Of a stretch of DNA of 64,000 nucleotides, positions 1 to 8,797 are shown piece after piece. The position numbers and the translations under genes are program-made. Source of the stretch: JAEUMD01 sp937950105. Its GTDB lineage: Bacteria > Pseudomonadota > Alphaproteobacteria > Rhizobiales > Hyphomicrobiaceae. The notes below the pieces were generated by a model. That model was not told where the DNA came from and did not search any database. It saw nothing but the letters and a program-made list of their open reading frames with translations. The stretch's first letter is position 1. The number at the start of each line of letters is the position of its first letter. The stretch lies in contig DAISIT010000004.1 of NCBI GenBank assembly GCA_036821845.1, forward strand, positions 1 to 64,000, written 5' to 3'.

Positions 1-128
1 AGCAGCTTGCCGGCATCGTACTTGGTGACGAACGTATGGTGGGCGAAGACGGTGCCGGTGCCGGCGGCCAGGATGGAGAATGCGACGAGTGCCGCACGCG
101 CGATCGGTCGGAGGGCAATGAGTGACAT
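1..128 (-). CDS. Secreted protein, N-terminal part only (DUF6152-like)
   Basis: Only the first 42 codons lie in the window; the gene continues past the left edge. Read from the ATG at 126-128 on the minus strand, it begins with a clear signal peptide: a basic N-terminus, a hydrophobic stretch of about 18 residues, then an Ala-rich cleavage region ending at FAHH. The mature part starts HHTFVTKYDAGKLL. A double His just after signal cleavage followed by a short F-x-x-x-x-D segment is what I recall of DUF6152 proteins, small periplasmic proteins of unknown function. That family call is tentative. A weak AGGA ribosome site lies upstream. Confidence 0.5.
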   Translation of the reverse strand, partial: MSLIALRPIARAALVAFSILAAGTGTVFAHHTFVTKYDAGKL

Positions 129-278
129 GCTGCTGTCCTGAGGAGATGCAACCCGCGCGAGCTTAGGTCACAACCCGTCACGAGCCGCAAGCGGGTGCGA
201 GCGTCCCCGCGCGCGATTCCTCATCGGCGTGATGCAGAGTTGCCGCGGGACCCGGTACAGGTGGAACGGCCGACGCTT

Positions 279-1238
279 TCAGGCGCCCTTGCGCGGCCGA
301 TGGGTCCCACGCCGCGGGCGGCGCTGTCCGCCGTCGAGGCTGGCGAGGTCGTCGGCGGTGACCAGCAACACCTCGCCCTCGCTTTCCTCGGTGTCCAGCC
401 AGATCAACGGCAGATCGGGGAAATCGTGCTCGATGACCTCGCGCCCGGTGCCGATCTCCATGACCAGCGTGCCGCCGGGCTCGAGGTGCCGGCCCGCCGC
501 AGCGAGGATGCGGCGCACGAGGTCCATGCCGTCGGTGCCGCCGAGGTGGGCGAGCTTCGGTTCGGCGCGATATTCCGGCGGGAAGGCTTCCACCGCCGCG
601 CTCGCCACGTAGGGAGGGTTCGACACGATCAGATCGTAGCGGCGGCCGGACAGCGCTGCGAACAGGTCACTCTCGATCGGCGTCACGCGGTCATGCAGCC
701 GGTAGTCGGCGATGTTCATGCGCGCGACGGCGAGTGCGCCCGGCGAGATGTCGACCGCGTCGACGCCGGCGCTGTCGAAGGCGAGCGCGGCGAGGATCGC
801 GAGGCAGCCGGAGCCGGTACAAAGGTCGAGCACGCGGCCGACGCTGTCGGCATCGGGCACCAGCGCTTCGGGCCGCTCGACGAGCAGTTCGCCGATGTAG
901 GACCGCGGCACGATCACCCGCTCGTCGACGCGGAACGGGTGCCCCTTGATCCAAGCCTTGCCGACCAGGTACGGGGCCGGCTTGCGCGTCGCGATGCGCT
1001 GGGCGATCAGATCGGCGAGGCGCTGGCGTTCGGGCCGCGTCAGGCGGGCATCGAGCCACGGATCGAGCTGATCGATCGGCAGGTCGAGGCCGGACAACAG
1101 CAGGAACGCCGCCTCGTCGAGCGCGCTTCCGGTGCCGTGTCCATAGACCAGATGCGCTGCGTTGAACTTGCTCACGGCGAAGCGCAGCCAGTCGCGCAGG
1201 GTGACGAGGTCATCGAGCGTGGCGGGATTGGTGGGCAT
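279..1238 (-). CDS. prmB: Ribosomal protein L3 N5-glutamine methyltransferase PrmB
   Basis: A 319-residue SAM-dependent methyltransferase of the HemK/PrmB/PrmC group. These enzymes methylate the amide of a glutamine side chain; PrmB acts on ribosomal protein L3. The SAM-binding motif DLCTGSGC is at residues 138-145 and the NPPY catalytic motif at 207-210. The sequence before the SAM fold reads VPRSYIGELL, resembling the VPRSPIAEL signature of PrmB; PrmC has an R-x-E-T-E type motif there. The start ATG is preceded by GAAGG at good spacing. It is the last of three minus-strand protein-modification genes, rimK, bpt and prmB. The C-terminus is rich in Arg and Gly. Confidence 0.9.
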   Translation of the reverse strand: MPTNPATLDDLVTLRDWLRFAVSKFNAAHLVYGHGTGSALDEAAFLLLSGLDLPIDQLDPWLDARLTRPERQRLADLIAQRIATRKPAPYLVGKAWIKGHPFRVDERVIVPRSYIGELLVERPEALVPDADSVGRVLDLCTGSGCLAILAALAFDSAGVDAVDISPGALAVARMNIADYRLHDRVTPIESDLFAALSGRRYDLIVSNPPYVASAAVEAFPPEYRAEPKLAHLGGTDGMDLVRRILAAAGRHLEPGGTLVMEIGTGREVIEHDFPDLPLIWLDTEESEGEVLLVTADDLASLDGGQRRPRRGTHRPRKGA

Positions 1239-1315
1239 GGAGAAGCCTTCGCGCGTGCGGGATCGTCAGGGATCGCAGGGGCCGGGGCAGACACGGGGCC
1301 AAGGCCAGCGCCGGA

Positions 1316-2071
1316 TCAGCGCGGCGGAACCCGCTTCCAGCCGTTCGGCGTCAGGTGCTCTTGCGGCGTGTAGCGCGTCTTGTAGGCCATCTTGCGCGAG
1401 CCGTTGATCCAGTAACCGAGATAGAGATACGGCAGCCCGAGGCGCTTGGCGTAAGCGATGTGCTCGAGGATCATGTAGGTGCCGAGGCTCGAGGACTGGT
1501 CGTCGGTGTCATAATAGCTGTAGACCATGGAGATGCCGTCGGAGAGGCGATCGCACAGCGCGACGCCCATCAGCCGCCCCTTGGCGTCGCCGCGCTCGGC
1601 GAGCGGCTTTTCCACCGGCAGGCGGAACTCCGACAGGAACGTCTCGACCACGCTGTCCTCGATCATCATGGTGTAGTCGAGCACCGTCATGTCGGCCATG
1701 CCGCCGTCGCCGTGGCGGGCGTCGATGTAATCGCGGAACAGGGCGTACTGCTCGCTGGTCGCCTTCGGCGCGATGCGGCGCGAAACCAGGTAGCGGCTGC
1801 GATCGGCAATGCGCCGCATGGTGCGGCCCGGCTCGAACTCGTCGACCAGCACGCGCACGGACACGCAGGCGTTGCAGCCCTCGCAATACGGCATGTAGGC
1901 GATGTTCTGGGAGCGGCGAAAACCGCCCTTCAGCAGGTTGTCGACGAGCAGCGCCGGCTTTTCGAAGGTCAGGTGGGTGAACAGCTTGCGCTCGAGCCGC
2001 CCCGCCAGATACGGACACGGCTGCGGGGCCGTGACGTAGAATTCGGGGAAATGCTTCTGCTGCTCGGTCAT
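1316..2071 (-). CDS. bpt: Aspartate/glutamate leucyltransferase (N-end rule)
   Basis: About 251 residues. Bpt transfers leucine from Leu-tRNA to N-terminal Asp or Glu of proteins, marking them for the ClpAP/ClpS N-degron pathway in the cytosol. Family landmarks are the N-terminal TAPQPCPYL segment, the GGFRRSQNIAYMPYCEGC block with its Cys pair (NACVSVRV follows), and the C-terminal YLGYWINGSRKMAYK block. The reading frame stays open to 2158, but alphaproteobacterial relatives begin close to the MTEQQKHFPEF start chosen here. GAGGA abuts that ATG, so the start is not certain; ATG at 2126-2128 is the alternative. It lies between rimK and prmB. Confidence 0.9.
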   Translation of the reverse strand: MTEQQKHFPEFYVTAPQPCPYLAGRLERKLFTHLTFEKPALLVDNLLKGGFRRSQNIAYMPYCEGCNACVSVRVLVDEFEPGRTMRRIADRSRYLVSRRIAPKATSEQYALFRDYIDARHGDGGMADMTVLDYTMMIEDSVVETFLSEFRLPVEKPLAERGDAKGRLMGVALCDRLSDGISMVYSYYDTDDQSSSLGTYMILEHIAYAKRLGLPYLYLGYWINGSRKMAYKTRYTPQEHLTPNGWKRVPPR

Positions 2072-2274
2072 TTCCTCGCTCGATCCCTGCCGGCCGCGCG
2101 GTCGTGCGCCGGTCTGCGCGCAGGACATATCGATGATAAGGGACGGAACGGCGCACAATCAAGGCGCGAGCGCGGAGGAAACGCGAAACCGCCGCAAAAT
2201 CCAGGGCGATCATTGAAGTGCCACAGCGCCGGGAGGGGCGGCAGGCGCCGAAGCGGTCGGTCCGCGGGCGCGCG

Positions 2275-3180
2275 CTATCCCTTGCCGCGCGTATCGGTAT
2301 CGCCGTGGCGGGCGTTGACCTCGAGGAACTCGATAATCTCGCGGGCGACATCGACCCCGGTCGAGCGCTCGACGCCCTCGAGACCCGGCGACGAGTTCAC
2401 CTCCATCACCATGGGTCCGCGGGTGGTGCGCAGCATGTCGACGCCGCACACGTTGAGGCCGATCGCGGCGGCCGAGCGCACGGCGATGTCGGCCTCGGCG
2501 TCCGTGAGGGTGGCTGGCTCGGCGTGCCCGCCCCGGTGCAGGTTGGAACGGAATTCGCCGGGCTTGCCGATCCGCTTCATGGCGGCGACCACCCGCCCGC
2601 CGATGACGAAGGCGCGGACGTCGGTCGCTTCGGCCTCGCGGATGAACTCCTGCACCAGAATGTCGACGTTGGCGGCCGAAAACGCCTCGATCACGGACTT
2701 GGCGGAGGCCTCGGTCTCGGCCAGAACGACGCCCATGCCCTGCGTGCCCTCGAGCAGCTTGATGACCACGGGGGTGCCACCGACTTCGCGGATCACGTCC
2801 TCGGCCTTGCGCGGCCCGTGCGCGAACGCCGTCACCGGCATGGCGACGCCCGCCCGCGCCAGCAGCTGCAGGGCACGCAGCTTGTCACGCGAGCGGCCGA
2901 TGGCGACGCTTTCGTTGAGCGGATAGACGCCCTGCATCTCGAACTGGCGCAGCACGGCGAGGCCGTAGTGCGTGATCGAGGCGCCGATGCGCGGGATCAC
3001 GGCATCGAACAGCGGCAGCTCGCCGCCGCCGTAGCGCAGGCGCGGCCGGTTCGCCGTGATGTTCATGTGCACGTGCAACGTGTTGACCACGTCGATCTGA
3101 TGTCCGCGTTCGTGTGCGGCGGACACGATGCGCCGGTGCGAGTAGAGGCTCGGATTGCGGGCGAGCATGACGAAGCGCAT
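2275..3180 (-). CDS. rimK: RimK-family ATP-grasp glutamate ligase
   Basis: A 301-residue ATP-grasp enzyme. RimK adds glutamate residues to the C-terminus of ribosomal protein S6; relatives make other alpha-glutamyl or amino-acid linkages. Visible landmarks are the N-terminal MRFVMLARNPSLYSHRR segment, the PRIGASITHYG block near residues 64-75, the ATP-grasp core VVIKLLEGTQGMGV near 143-156, and the metal-binding MEVNSSPGLEG near 261-271. All are standard for RimK. It is the first gene of a minus-strand run with bpt (203 bp gap) and prmB. Whether S6 is the substrate cannot be told from sequence. Confidence 0.88.
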   Translation of the reverse strand: MRFVMLARNPSLYSHRRIVSAAHERGHQIDVVNTLHVHMNITANRPRLRYGGGELPLFDAVIPRIGASITHYGLAVLRQFEMQGVYPLNESVAIGRSRDKLRALQLLARAGVAMPVTAFAHGPRKAEDVIREVGGTPVVIKLLEGTQGMGVVLAETEASAKSVIEAFSAANVDILVQEFIREAEATDVRAFVIGGRVVAAMKRIGKPGEFRSNLHRGGHAEPATLTDAEADIAVRSAAAIGLNVCGVDMLRTTRGPMVMEVNSSPGLEGVERSTGVDVAREIIEFLEVNARHGDTDTRGKG

Positions 3181-3623
3181 GGGGCCGGACCTGGGTTGGC
3201 TGCGCGTGCTCGTGGGCCCGCGGACGACAAGGGCAGGATCGCGCCCCCGTGGCGGCTCACTTAGTGCATCGCAGTGATACTGGAAAGGTGTGCCAATTCG
3301 GGAGGCAGCACCCGGAGCGTGCCCTGCGGCGCGCCAGTGACAGGGTGAAAGCGCAGCGAGCTGCCGGATGCATCACCGCAGCAGCAGCGAGTTGCGACCA
3401 CACCATTTCTCGCACCGGGAGTATGCTGTTTCGCCGTCTGATTTCCCTGTTGTGCAGCCGCTCTCCCTGACCCATAAAGCGCCGGGAATGGCCCCCCATG
3501 CGGGGGCCTGCCAGAACCGTTTCCGGGCGCTCCGTGTGCGAATTGGAACGGCGCATGCATCGGTCGCGTGGTAGGGTGTGGTGCGATCCGGCGGTCGCAG
3601 TCGGGTGGGGATTGTTTCGAGAC
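3181..3623. other. Intergenic region between rimK and the pel-like operon
   Basis: About 440 bp without a convincing gene; the open frames here are short and lack family features. It separates the divergent rimK and pelA-like genes and must hold promoters for both, but no clear -35/-10 pair stands out. A 7-bp GC-only hairpin sits at 3490-3508 (arms GGCCCCC and GGGGGCC around a CATGC loop). No T-run follows it, so it is not a standard terminator; it may be a 5' UTR structure of the operon. Confidence 0.5.
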
Positions 3624-6008
3624 ATGTTGTGCGTGTGGCGTAGCGTGGGGAGGACCCGGAGCCGCCTCGATACCGGCGTGCGAGGCGGCAGCGGTCAAGG
3701 CCGCCTGCGTGCTGCAACTGCGGTTGCCAGCGTCGCCGCACCCGTCGCCGCGCTGCTGGCTCTCGTCATCCTCCAGTTCGCCGCCGCCCGTCCGGTTCTT
3801 GCGGTCGATATCGCGCTCGTACCGCAGCCGGTGACGCGCACCATCCTCGCCCTCTACGACAGCCGGGCGGAGCCCGCCGAGAGCGATACGCGCATTCATC
3901 GCTTCGCCGAAATGCCGCTCAACCATCTCGGCTTCCGGCTCGTCTATCGCGACGTCAATCAGCCGCTGCCGGCGGCAGGCGAATTGACCGGGTATCGCGC
4001 GGTGCTCACGTGGCTGCTCGAGGATCTCGCGGAGCCGGGCAAGCTCGGCGCGTGGCTTGCCGAAACGCTTCCCGCCGCCGGTCTCCGTCACGTCGTGCTC
4101 GGCGAGGTGCTGCCGGGCGCGGCTCCCGCCGACAAGGCCGTTACCGAGAGCATCCTGCAGCGGCTGGGGCTCGTCGATGGCGACGCTTTCGTCGAGGTGA
4201 CGCTCGGCGCCAGTGTCGCCAGCAGCGACGCGACCATGATCGGGTTCGAGCGCCCGCTCGACAAGGTCCTGCCGCCGTTTCCCGTCATGCTCGCGACCGG
4301 CGAGCAGACCAACGTGCACCTCGGATTGAAGATCCCGGATGCCGCCGCCGGCGAGCGTGACATCTCGGCCGTGGCGGTTACGGGGCCGGGCGGTGGCTTC
4401 GTCGCCGAGGCGTTCACCATCTATTACGAGCCCGACGCCGACCGGCTTGCCTGGATCGTCAACCCGTTCGCGTTCTTCGATCGCGCGCTCGGTGCCGAGC
4501 GTTTTCCGATTCCGGACGTCACCACGGTTGCCGGACGGCGCATCTATTTCAGTCACATCGACGGCGATGGCTGGAACAACCTCACCGAGGTCGAGGCCTT
4601 CAAGGCCGATGGGCTGCGCTCGTCCGAGGTGATCTGGCGCGAGGCGATTGCCGCCTATCCCGATCTGCCGGTTTCGGTCGGTCTCATCGGCTGCGATGTC
4701 GATGCGCAATACGGTGCGGAGGAGGCGTCGCGATCAGTGGCGCGGGCGCTGTTCGCGCTGCCGCAGGTCGAGGTGGCGAGTCACACTCACACCCATCCTT
4801 ACAACTGGCAGTTCTTCGAGCGCTACGACCGCGCGGCCGAGGTCGCCAAGATCGATGCCTACGAGCGGCCCGAGCAGACGCTGCGGGAGCGGCTGAGCGA
4901 GCGCGTTCACCTGATCGCCGGCAAGCCGGCGCCGGTCACGCAGTCGAACAAATACGTCGCCGGCTCCGACGATCTGCCGCGCACCTACCTCAAGAACCCG
5001 TTCGATCTCGGCAGCGAGATTGCGGGCAGCCTGAGCATCGCCGAGTCGCTCGCGCCACCCGGCAAGAAGGCGCGCCTCATGCAGTGGAGCGGCGACACGT
5101 CACCGTTCGCCGGGGCCATCGCGGCGACGCGGCGGGCCGGCGCGCGCAACATCAACGGCGGCGACAGCCGGTTCGATCGCGAGTTTCCCTCGGTCGGCTA
5201 TGTGCCGCCGATCGCGCGCAGCGTCGGCCGCGAGCGCCAGATCTATGCCGCCAACAGCAACGAGAACACCTACACCAACGACTGGACCGGGCCTTACTAC
5301 GGCTTCTTCATGCTGGAAGAAACGCTGCGCAACACCGAGACGCCACGCCGTCTTAAGCCGTTCAACCTCTACTATCACATGTATTCCGGTGAGAAGCCGG
5401 CGGCTCTGGCGGCCGTGCGCCACTTTCTCAACCTTGCGCGCACTTCCCCGGTGGCTCCGATCGCCGCGTCCGACTATGCGGCCATCGCCGACGATTTCTT
5501 CGGCGTCGAGATCGAGCGCATCGATGCGGTGACCTTCGCCGTCGCCAATCGCGGTGCACTCGAAACCGTCCGCTTCGACGACGGCGAGAACCTCGCACTG
5601 GATGCGTCGCGCAGCAGCGGTGTGCTCGGGTCCGTGCGCCATGCCGGCGCGCTCTACGTGACGCTCGACCGGGCGGTGGAGCGCGCGGTCGTCGCGCTGG
5701 CGCCACGTATCGAGGTCGAGCAGAGGCCGCGCGATTCCCTGACACGTCCGCTTTTGCGCGACAGCCGCTGGCGCCTGTCACAGGCGAGCGGAGACGGCTG
5801 CAACTTCACCCTGCGCGCTGAAGGCTTCGGCGTCGGCGACATGCATTTCGAGACCGCACCGCGCCGCCGGTTCGACGTGACGGTGATGCGCGGAGACGAT
5901 ACCCTGACCGGCGTTTCGGCGGCGGCCGGCGGAGACGGCGTTCTGCATCTCACGCTGGCGGCGGACGCCATTGCGCCGGTCGAGTTGAGGTTCGCGTGCC
6001 ATGACTGA
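3624..6008 (+). CDS. pelA: PelA-like polysaccharide deacetylase lacking the N-terminal glycosidase domain
   Basis: About 794 residues from ATG 3624; upstream in-frame starts exist. A signal peptide (VASVAAPVAALLALVILQFA, cleavage near PVLA) sends it to the periplasm. The first mature domain (about 62-280) matches the middle reductase-like part of PelA. The CE4-like deacetylase domain follows, with SHIDGDGW at 310-317 (metal-binding DGD) and SHTHTHPYNW from 386 (HxxxH at 387/391). A beta-rich C-terminus follows. In Pseudomonas, PelA (about 950 residues) partly deacetylates Pel and also carries an N-terminal alpha-galactosaminidase. That glycosidase domain is absent here. The stop overlaps the next gene by 8 bp. 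Deacetylase assignment is firm; Pel identity rests on the whole operon. Confidence 0.85.
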   Translation: MLCVWRSVGRTRSRLDTGVRGGSGQGRLRAATAVASVAAPVAALLALVILQFAAARPVLAVDIALVPQPVTRTILALYDSRAEPAESDTRIHRFAEMPLNHLGFRLVYRDVNQPLPAAGELTGYRAVLTWLLEDLAEPGKLGAWLAETLPAAGLRHVVLGEVLPGAAPADKAVTESILQRLGLVDGDAFVEVTLGASVASSDATMIGFERPLDKVLPPFPVMLATGEQTNVHLGLKIPDAAAGERDISAVAVTGPGGGFVAEAFTIYYEPDADRLAWIVNPFAFFDRALGAERFPIPDVTTVAGRRIYFSHIDGDGWNNLTEVEAFKADGLRSSEVIWREAIAAYPDLPVSVGLIGCDVDAQYGAEEASRSVARALFALPQVEVASHTHTHPYNWQFFERYDRAAEVAKIDAYERPEQTLRERLSERVHLIAGKPAPVTQSNKYVAGSDDLPRTYLKNPFDLGSEIAGSLSIAESLAPPGKKARLMQWSGDTSPFAGAIAATRRAGARNINGGDSRFDREFPSVGYVPPIARSVGRERQIYAANSNENTYTNDWTGPYYGFFMLEETLRNTETPRRLKPFNLYYHMYSGEKPAALAAVRHFLNLARTSPVAPIAASDYAAIADDFFGVEIERIDAVTFAVANRGALETVRFDDGENLALDASRSSGVLGSVRHAGALYVTLDRAVERAVVALAPRIEVEQRPRDSLTRPLLRDSRWRLSQASGDGCNFTLRAEGFGVGDMHFETAPRRRFDVTVMRGDDTLTGVSAAAGGDGVLHLTLAADAIAPVELRFACHD

Positions 6009-7566
6009 CGCGATTGCCCGCTACATGAGACCACAACTGCTCGTGATGATGGCGCTGTTCCTCGGCGCTGCCGTTGCCGGCGTGCTGTTGCTGCCGGGTG
6101 ATGCCGAGCGCGTCGCCATGCTGGAGCGCGACGGCAGCAACGAGCGCGCCCTGCAAATCCTCGAAGCGCGCCATGCGGGCGGCGATCGCTCGCAGCGGAC
6201 GCTCTACCAGCTCGAAAAGCTGCACGCGCACTTCGGCAACCTGCCGCGCGCCCGCGAGATGCTGGAGCAGCTGGCGGCGGCGCGCCCGCGCGATCATGTG
6301 CTGCAGCGCCGCCTCGTCGACTTCTACCGGTCGACACAGGACAGCGAGGCCTACCTCTCCGCGCTCAGCCGGTTCGTGTCGCGGCGCTACTCGGAAGCCG
6401 CGTGCCGCGAGCTGATCTCGGGTTTGCGGCTGATCGGCCACTTCGCACGCGAGCGCGAGGCCATCGAGCGCTGCCGTCTCAAGGGGTATCGCCGCGTCGA
6501 CGACATCGTGCGCCTCGCCGAGCTCGAGGCAGCGAGCGGCAATACCAGGCAGGCGGCGAATCTGCTGCGCAAGGTCGACGATCTCGAGCGGCTGACCGGC
6601 GATCGCGAGCGGCTGACGTTGGCGCAGCTGCTGGTGGCGAGCGGCGAGCGGGCCGACGCCGTGCGCCGCGGCGTGCGCTGGGTGAAGGCAGCCGATGCCC
6701 AGCCGTTCGCCGCTTCGCTGCTCGCCGCGCTCACCCGGCGCGGTGGCTCGGACGTGGCGCTCGACATCGCGCGCCAGGCCGGCCGGCTCGGCGACGGCGT
6801 CTCGCTGAGCGTCGCCGAAATCATGCTGGAGCGTGACCAGACCAGTGCGGCGCAGGCCTATCTGCGCGGCTGGCTGCAGCATGCCGCACTGGTCGACCGC
6901 GATTTGACCGAGCGGTTCATCGCTGTCGCACTCGACGCCGAGGATCCCGACCTGGCGCTCACGGCGGCGCGTTCGTATGGCATCGAGCGCATTTCGGAAC
7001 CGCAACTGGTCGCCATGGCCGAAGCCCTCGGCGCGCTCGGCAAGCGCGACGCGTTCGAAAGCGTGAAGACCGTGCTCTCGGCCAACGCCATCGTCGCGCA
7101 CCCGCTGCTCGCGGCGATGGTCGAGCTGAACCGGGGCGCATCGCAGTCATCGCGCGACATGTTGAGCAAGGTGTCGGCCGATGCCCTCGACCGTTGGCGG
7201 TTGGCGCTGTGGGCGCGTCTGATGCGTGACACCGGCAACCAGCAGGTCGTCGACACGAAGCTGCGCGAACTCGGCGTGACGACGGCGGCGTTGCCGCGCA
7301 TCGAGCGGCGGCGAACGCGCCGCGCCGTGCGTCTGGCCGCCGATCTGCGCAAGGTCGCAGAGGCCCGCAAGGCGGCGGCGATCGAGCAAAGGACCGAGGC
7401 GGTGCTGGTGCAGAAGCGCCCGCGCAAGCCGCACATTCTGAGATTGGCACAGATGAAGCGCGTGAAGAGCGTGCGGGTCCGTCACTCGTCGCATCGGCCG
7501 GGCGGTCTCGCCGGGCGCCCGCCCCCCATATCGCGACCTCTCGCCCAGGCCGCACCCAAGAGTTGA
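6001..7566 (+). CDS. pelB: PelB-like membrane-anchored TPR protein without beta-barrel
   Basis: 521 residues. One transmembrane helix near residues 13-33 is followed by helical tetratricopeptide-like repeats over most of the protein, for example EMLEQLAAARPRDHVLQRRL and RQAANLLRKVDDLERL. Position after pelA and the TM-plus-TPR layout match the N-terminal half of PelB, whose periplasmic TPRs bind PelA and guide the polymer. Pseudomonas PelB is about 1190 residues and ends in an outer-membrane porin; here the protein stops after the repeats. In place of the barrel there is a strongly basic tail (about 430-521), rich in Arg, Lys and Pro. It begins inside pelA (8-bp overlap), suggesting coupled translation. 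Confidence 0.75.
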   Translation: MTDAIARYMRPQLLVMMALFLGAAVAGVLLLPGDAERVAMLERDGSNERALQILEARHAGGDRSQRTLYQLEKLHAHFGNLPRAREMLEQLAAARPRDHVLQRRLVDFYRSTQDSEAYLSALSRFVSRRYSEAACRELISGLRLIGHFAREREAIERCRLKGYRRVDDIVRLAELEAASGNTRQAANLLRKVDDLERLTGDRERLTLAQLLVASGERADAVRRGVRWVKAADAQPFAASLLAALTRRGGSDVALDIARQAGRLGDGVSLSVAEIMLERDQTSAAQAYLRGWLQHAALVDRDLTERFIAVALDAEDPDLALTAARSYGIERISEPQLVAMAEALGALGKRDAFESVKTVLSANAIVAHPLLAAMVELNRGASQSSRDMLSKVSADALDRWRLALWARLMRDTGNQQVVDTKLRELGVTTAALPRIERRRTRRAVRLAADLRKVAEARKAAAIEQRTEAVLVQKRPRKPHILRLAQMKRVKSVRVRHSSHRPGGLAGRPPPISRPLAQAAPKS

Positions 7567-7624
7567 CCCCGCCGCTCGCGAACGTGCGCGGGCGCCGCAC
7601 CAGCCGTGTGTATTGGAGTATCGT

Positions 7625-8797
7625 TTGGATCGTCCCGCCGCACCGTCCCTGGCGACGGAGCCCAGCAAGGAACCCGCTGCGGGCGACGGCCTGCCGCTGC
7701 TGCCGCCGTTGACGGCACTGGCGGAGCTCGCCTTCGCCTTCGCGCTCATTTTCGGCATCGACTGGCTGTACCCGCAGCTCGCTGTTCTCGACATGCAGCC
7801 GCATCCGTTCTGGATTCCGGTGCTCATGCTCGGTCTGCAGTACGGTACCGTCAGCGGGCTGGTCGCGGCCGGCGCGGCCATCGCGGCGACGCTGTTCGGC
7901 GGTCTGCCGGAAGCCGGAATCGGCGAGAACCATTTCGCCTATTTCCTGCGCGTCTGGGGCCAGCCGATCCTGTGGATCGCCATGGCACTGCTGGTCGGCC
8001 AGTTTCGCATGCGCCAGATCGCAGCCAAGCAGGAGCTGCGCCGCCTGAGCGAAGCGCTCGTGCGCCAGCGTGACGACCTCGCCCGCCACGCGACGGGCTT
8101 GCGCGATCGCTGCGCGCTGCTGGAGCGCGAGCTGGCGGCGCGCCGCGATCATCCTCCCCAGCGTGCGCTGGCACTCGTCGCACGGCTGGCGGCGAGCGAG
8201 CCGGCGGCGTGGCGGAGCGTGCCGCTGTCCGAGATCGTCGACGCGCTGTTTCCCGGCGCGCGCGCCCGCCTCTATCTGGTGCGCGGCGGTGATCTCGTCG
8301 AGCAGACGGACGACGGCGAACGAGCTGGCGCGATAGAGGGCGCGCCACGATTGAGCGCGGCGCATCCGCTCGCCAAGGCGCTGCTTGCCGATGGCAAAGC
8401 TCGCAGTGTTCTCGATCCGGCGGGCGAAAAGCTGCTCGATGGGCTCGGGCTCGCCGCCGTTCCGGTCCGTAAAGCCGGAGAGCGGGGCATCGCCGGTCTG
8501 GTGATCCTCGAGCGGGCCGCCTCGGGCGCGCTCACGGCCGATGGCATCGCGGCACTCGATTACGTCGCGGGTCTTCTCGCCGCACGCCTGCAGGAACCGC
8601 CGACCGCTGGCTCCACAGCGGATCACGGGCCGGACCGGTTGCGTACGATCACGCTGTTGCCGCGCCTCACCGATCGCCTCGCAGCGCAGGCGTCCCGTGA
8701 AGCAACTGATGCGGATCGGCCGCTCGACGACGAAGCCCGCGAGCAGGCCATCGCCCACGGGAGCGGGCGCGGTTCGGCGCCAGCGGCGGAGTGCTAG
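7625..8797 (+). CDS. pelD: PelD-like membrane GAF protein lacking the GGDEF-type c-di-GMP domain
   Basis: About 390 residues from TTG 7625, chosen because GGAG lies 6 nt upstream; TTG 7613 is also in frame. The N-terminal 110 residues form about four membrane helices. A helical linker (RRLSEALVRQRDDLARHATG) leads into a GAF-like domain at about 170-310 (RLYLVRGGDLVE, LGLAAVPVRKAGERGIAGLVIL). PelD in Pseudomonas continues into a degenerate GGDEF domain whose RxxD site binds c-di-GMP and switches the synthase on. Here only about 75 residues follow the GAF domain and no GGDEF fold is visible. It should be the inner-membrane scaffold of the PelDEFG synthase, with altered or no c-di-GMP control. 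The stop codon abuts pelE. Confidence 0.78.
   Translation: MDRPAAPSLATEPSKEPAAGDGLPLLPPLTALAELAFAFALIFGIDWLYPQLAVLDMQPHPFWIPVLMLGLQYGTVSGLVAAGAAIAATLFGGLPEAGIGENHFAYFLRVWGQPILWIAMALLVGQFRMRQIAAKQELRRLSEALVRQRDDLARHATGLRDRCALLERELAARRDHPPQRALALVARLAASEPAAWRSVPLSEIVDALFPGARARLYLVRGGDLVEQTDDGERAGAIEGAPRLSAAHPLAKALLADGKARSVLDPAGEKLLDGLGLAAVPVRKAGERGIAGLVILERAASGALTADGIAALDYVAGLLAARLQEPPTAGSTADHGPDRLRTITLLPRLTDRLAAQASREATDADRPLDDEAREQAIAHGSGRGSAPAAEC

Noticed and set aside
3490..3508. GC hairpin as a rho-independent terminator
   Set aside because: The stem is strong but no T-run follows on either strand.
3261..4709. Long minus-strand open frame opposite pelA
   Set aside because: It mirrors the codon positions of pelA in high-GC DNA, has a composition unlike real proteins (Arg, His, Asp, Gly rich) and no family motif. 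Similar long shadows at 5950-7101, 6959-9061, 9538-11553 and 11516-12982 were rejected for the same reason.
8663..8676. RLTD in the PelD tail as a c-di-GMP RxxD site
   Set aside because: The four residues fit R-x-x-D but lie in an unstructured-looking tail without GGDEF sequence around them; such a match is common by chance.
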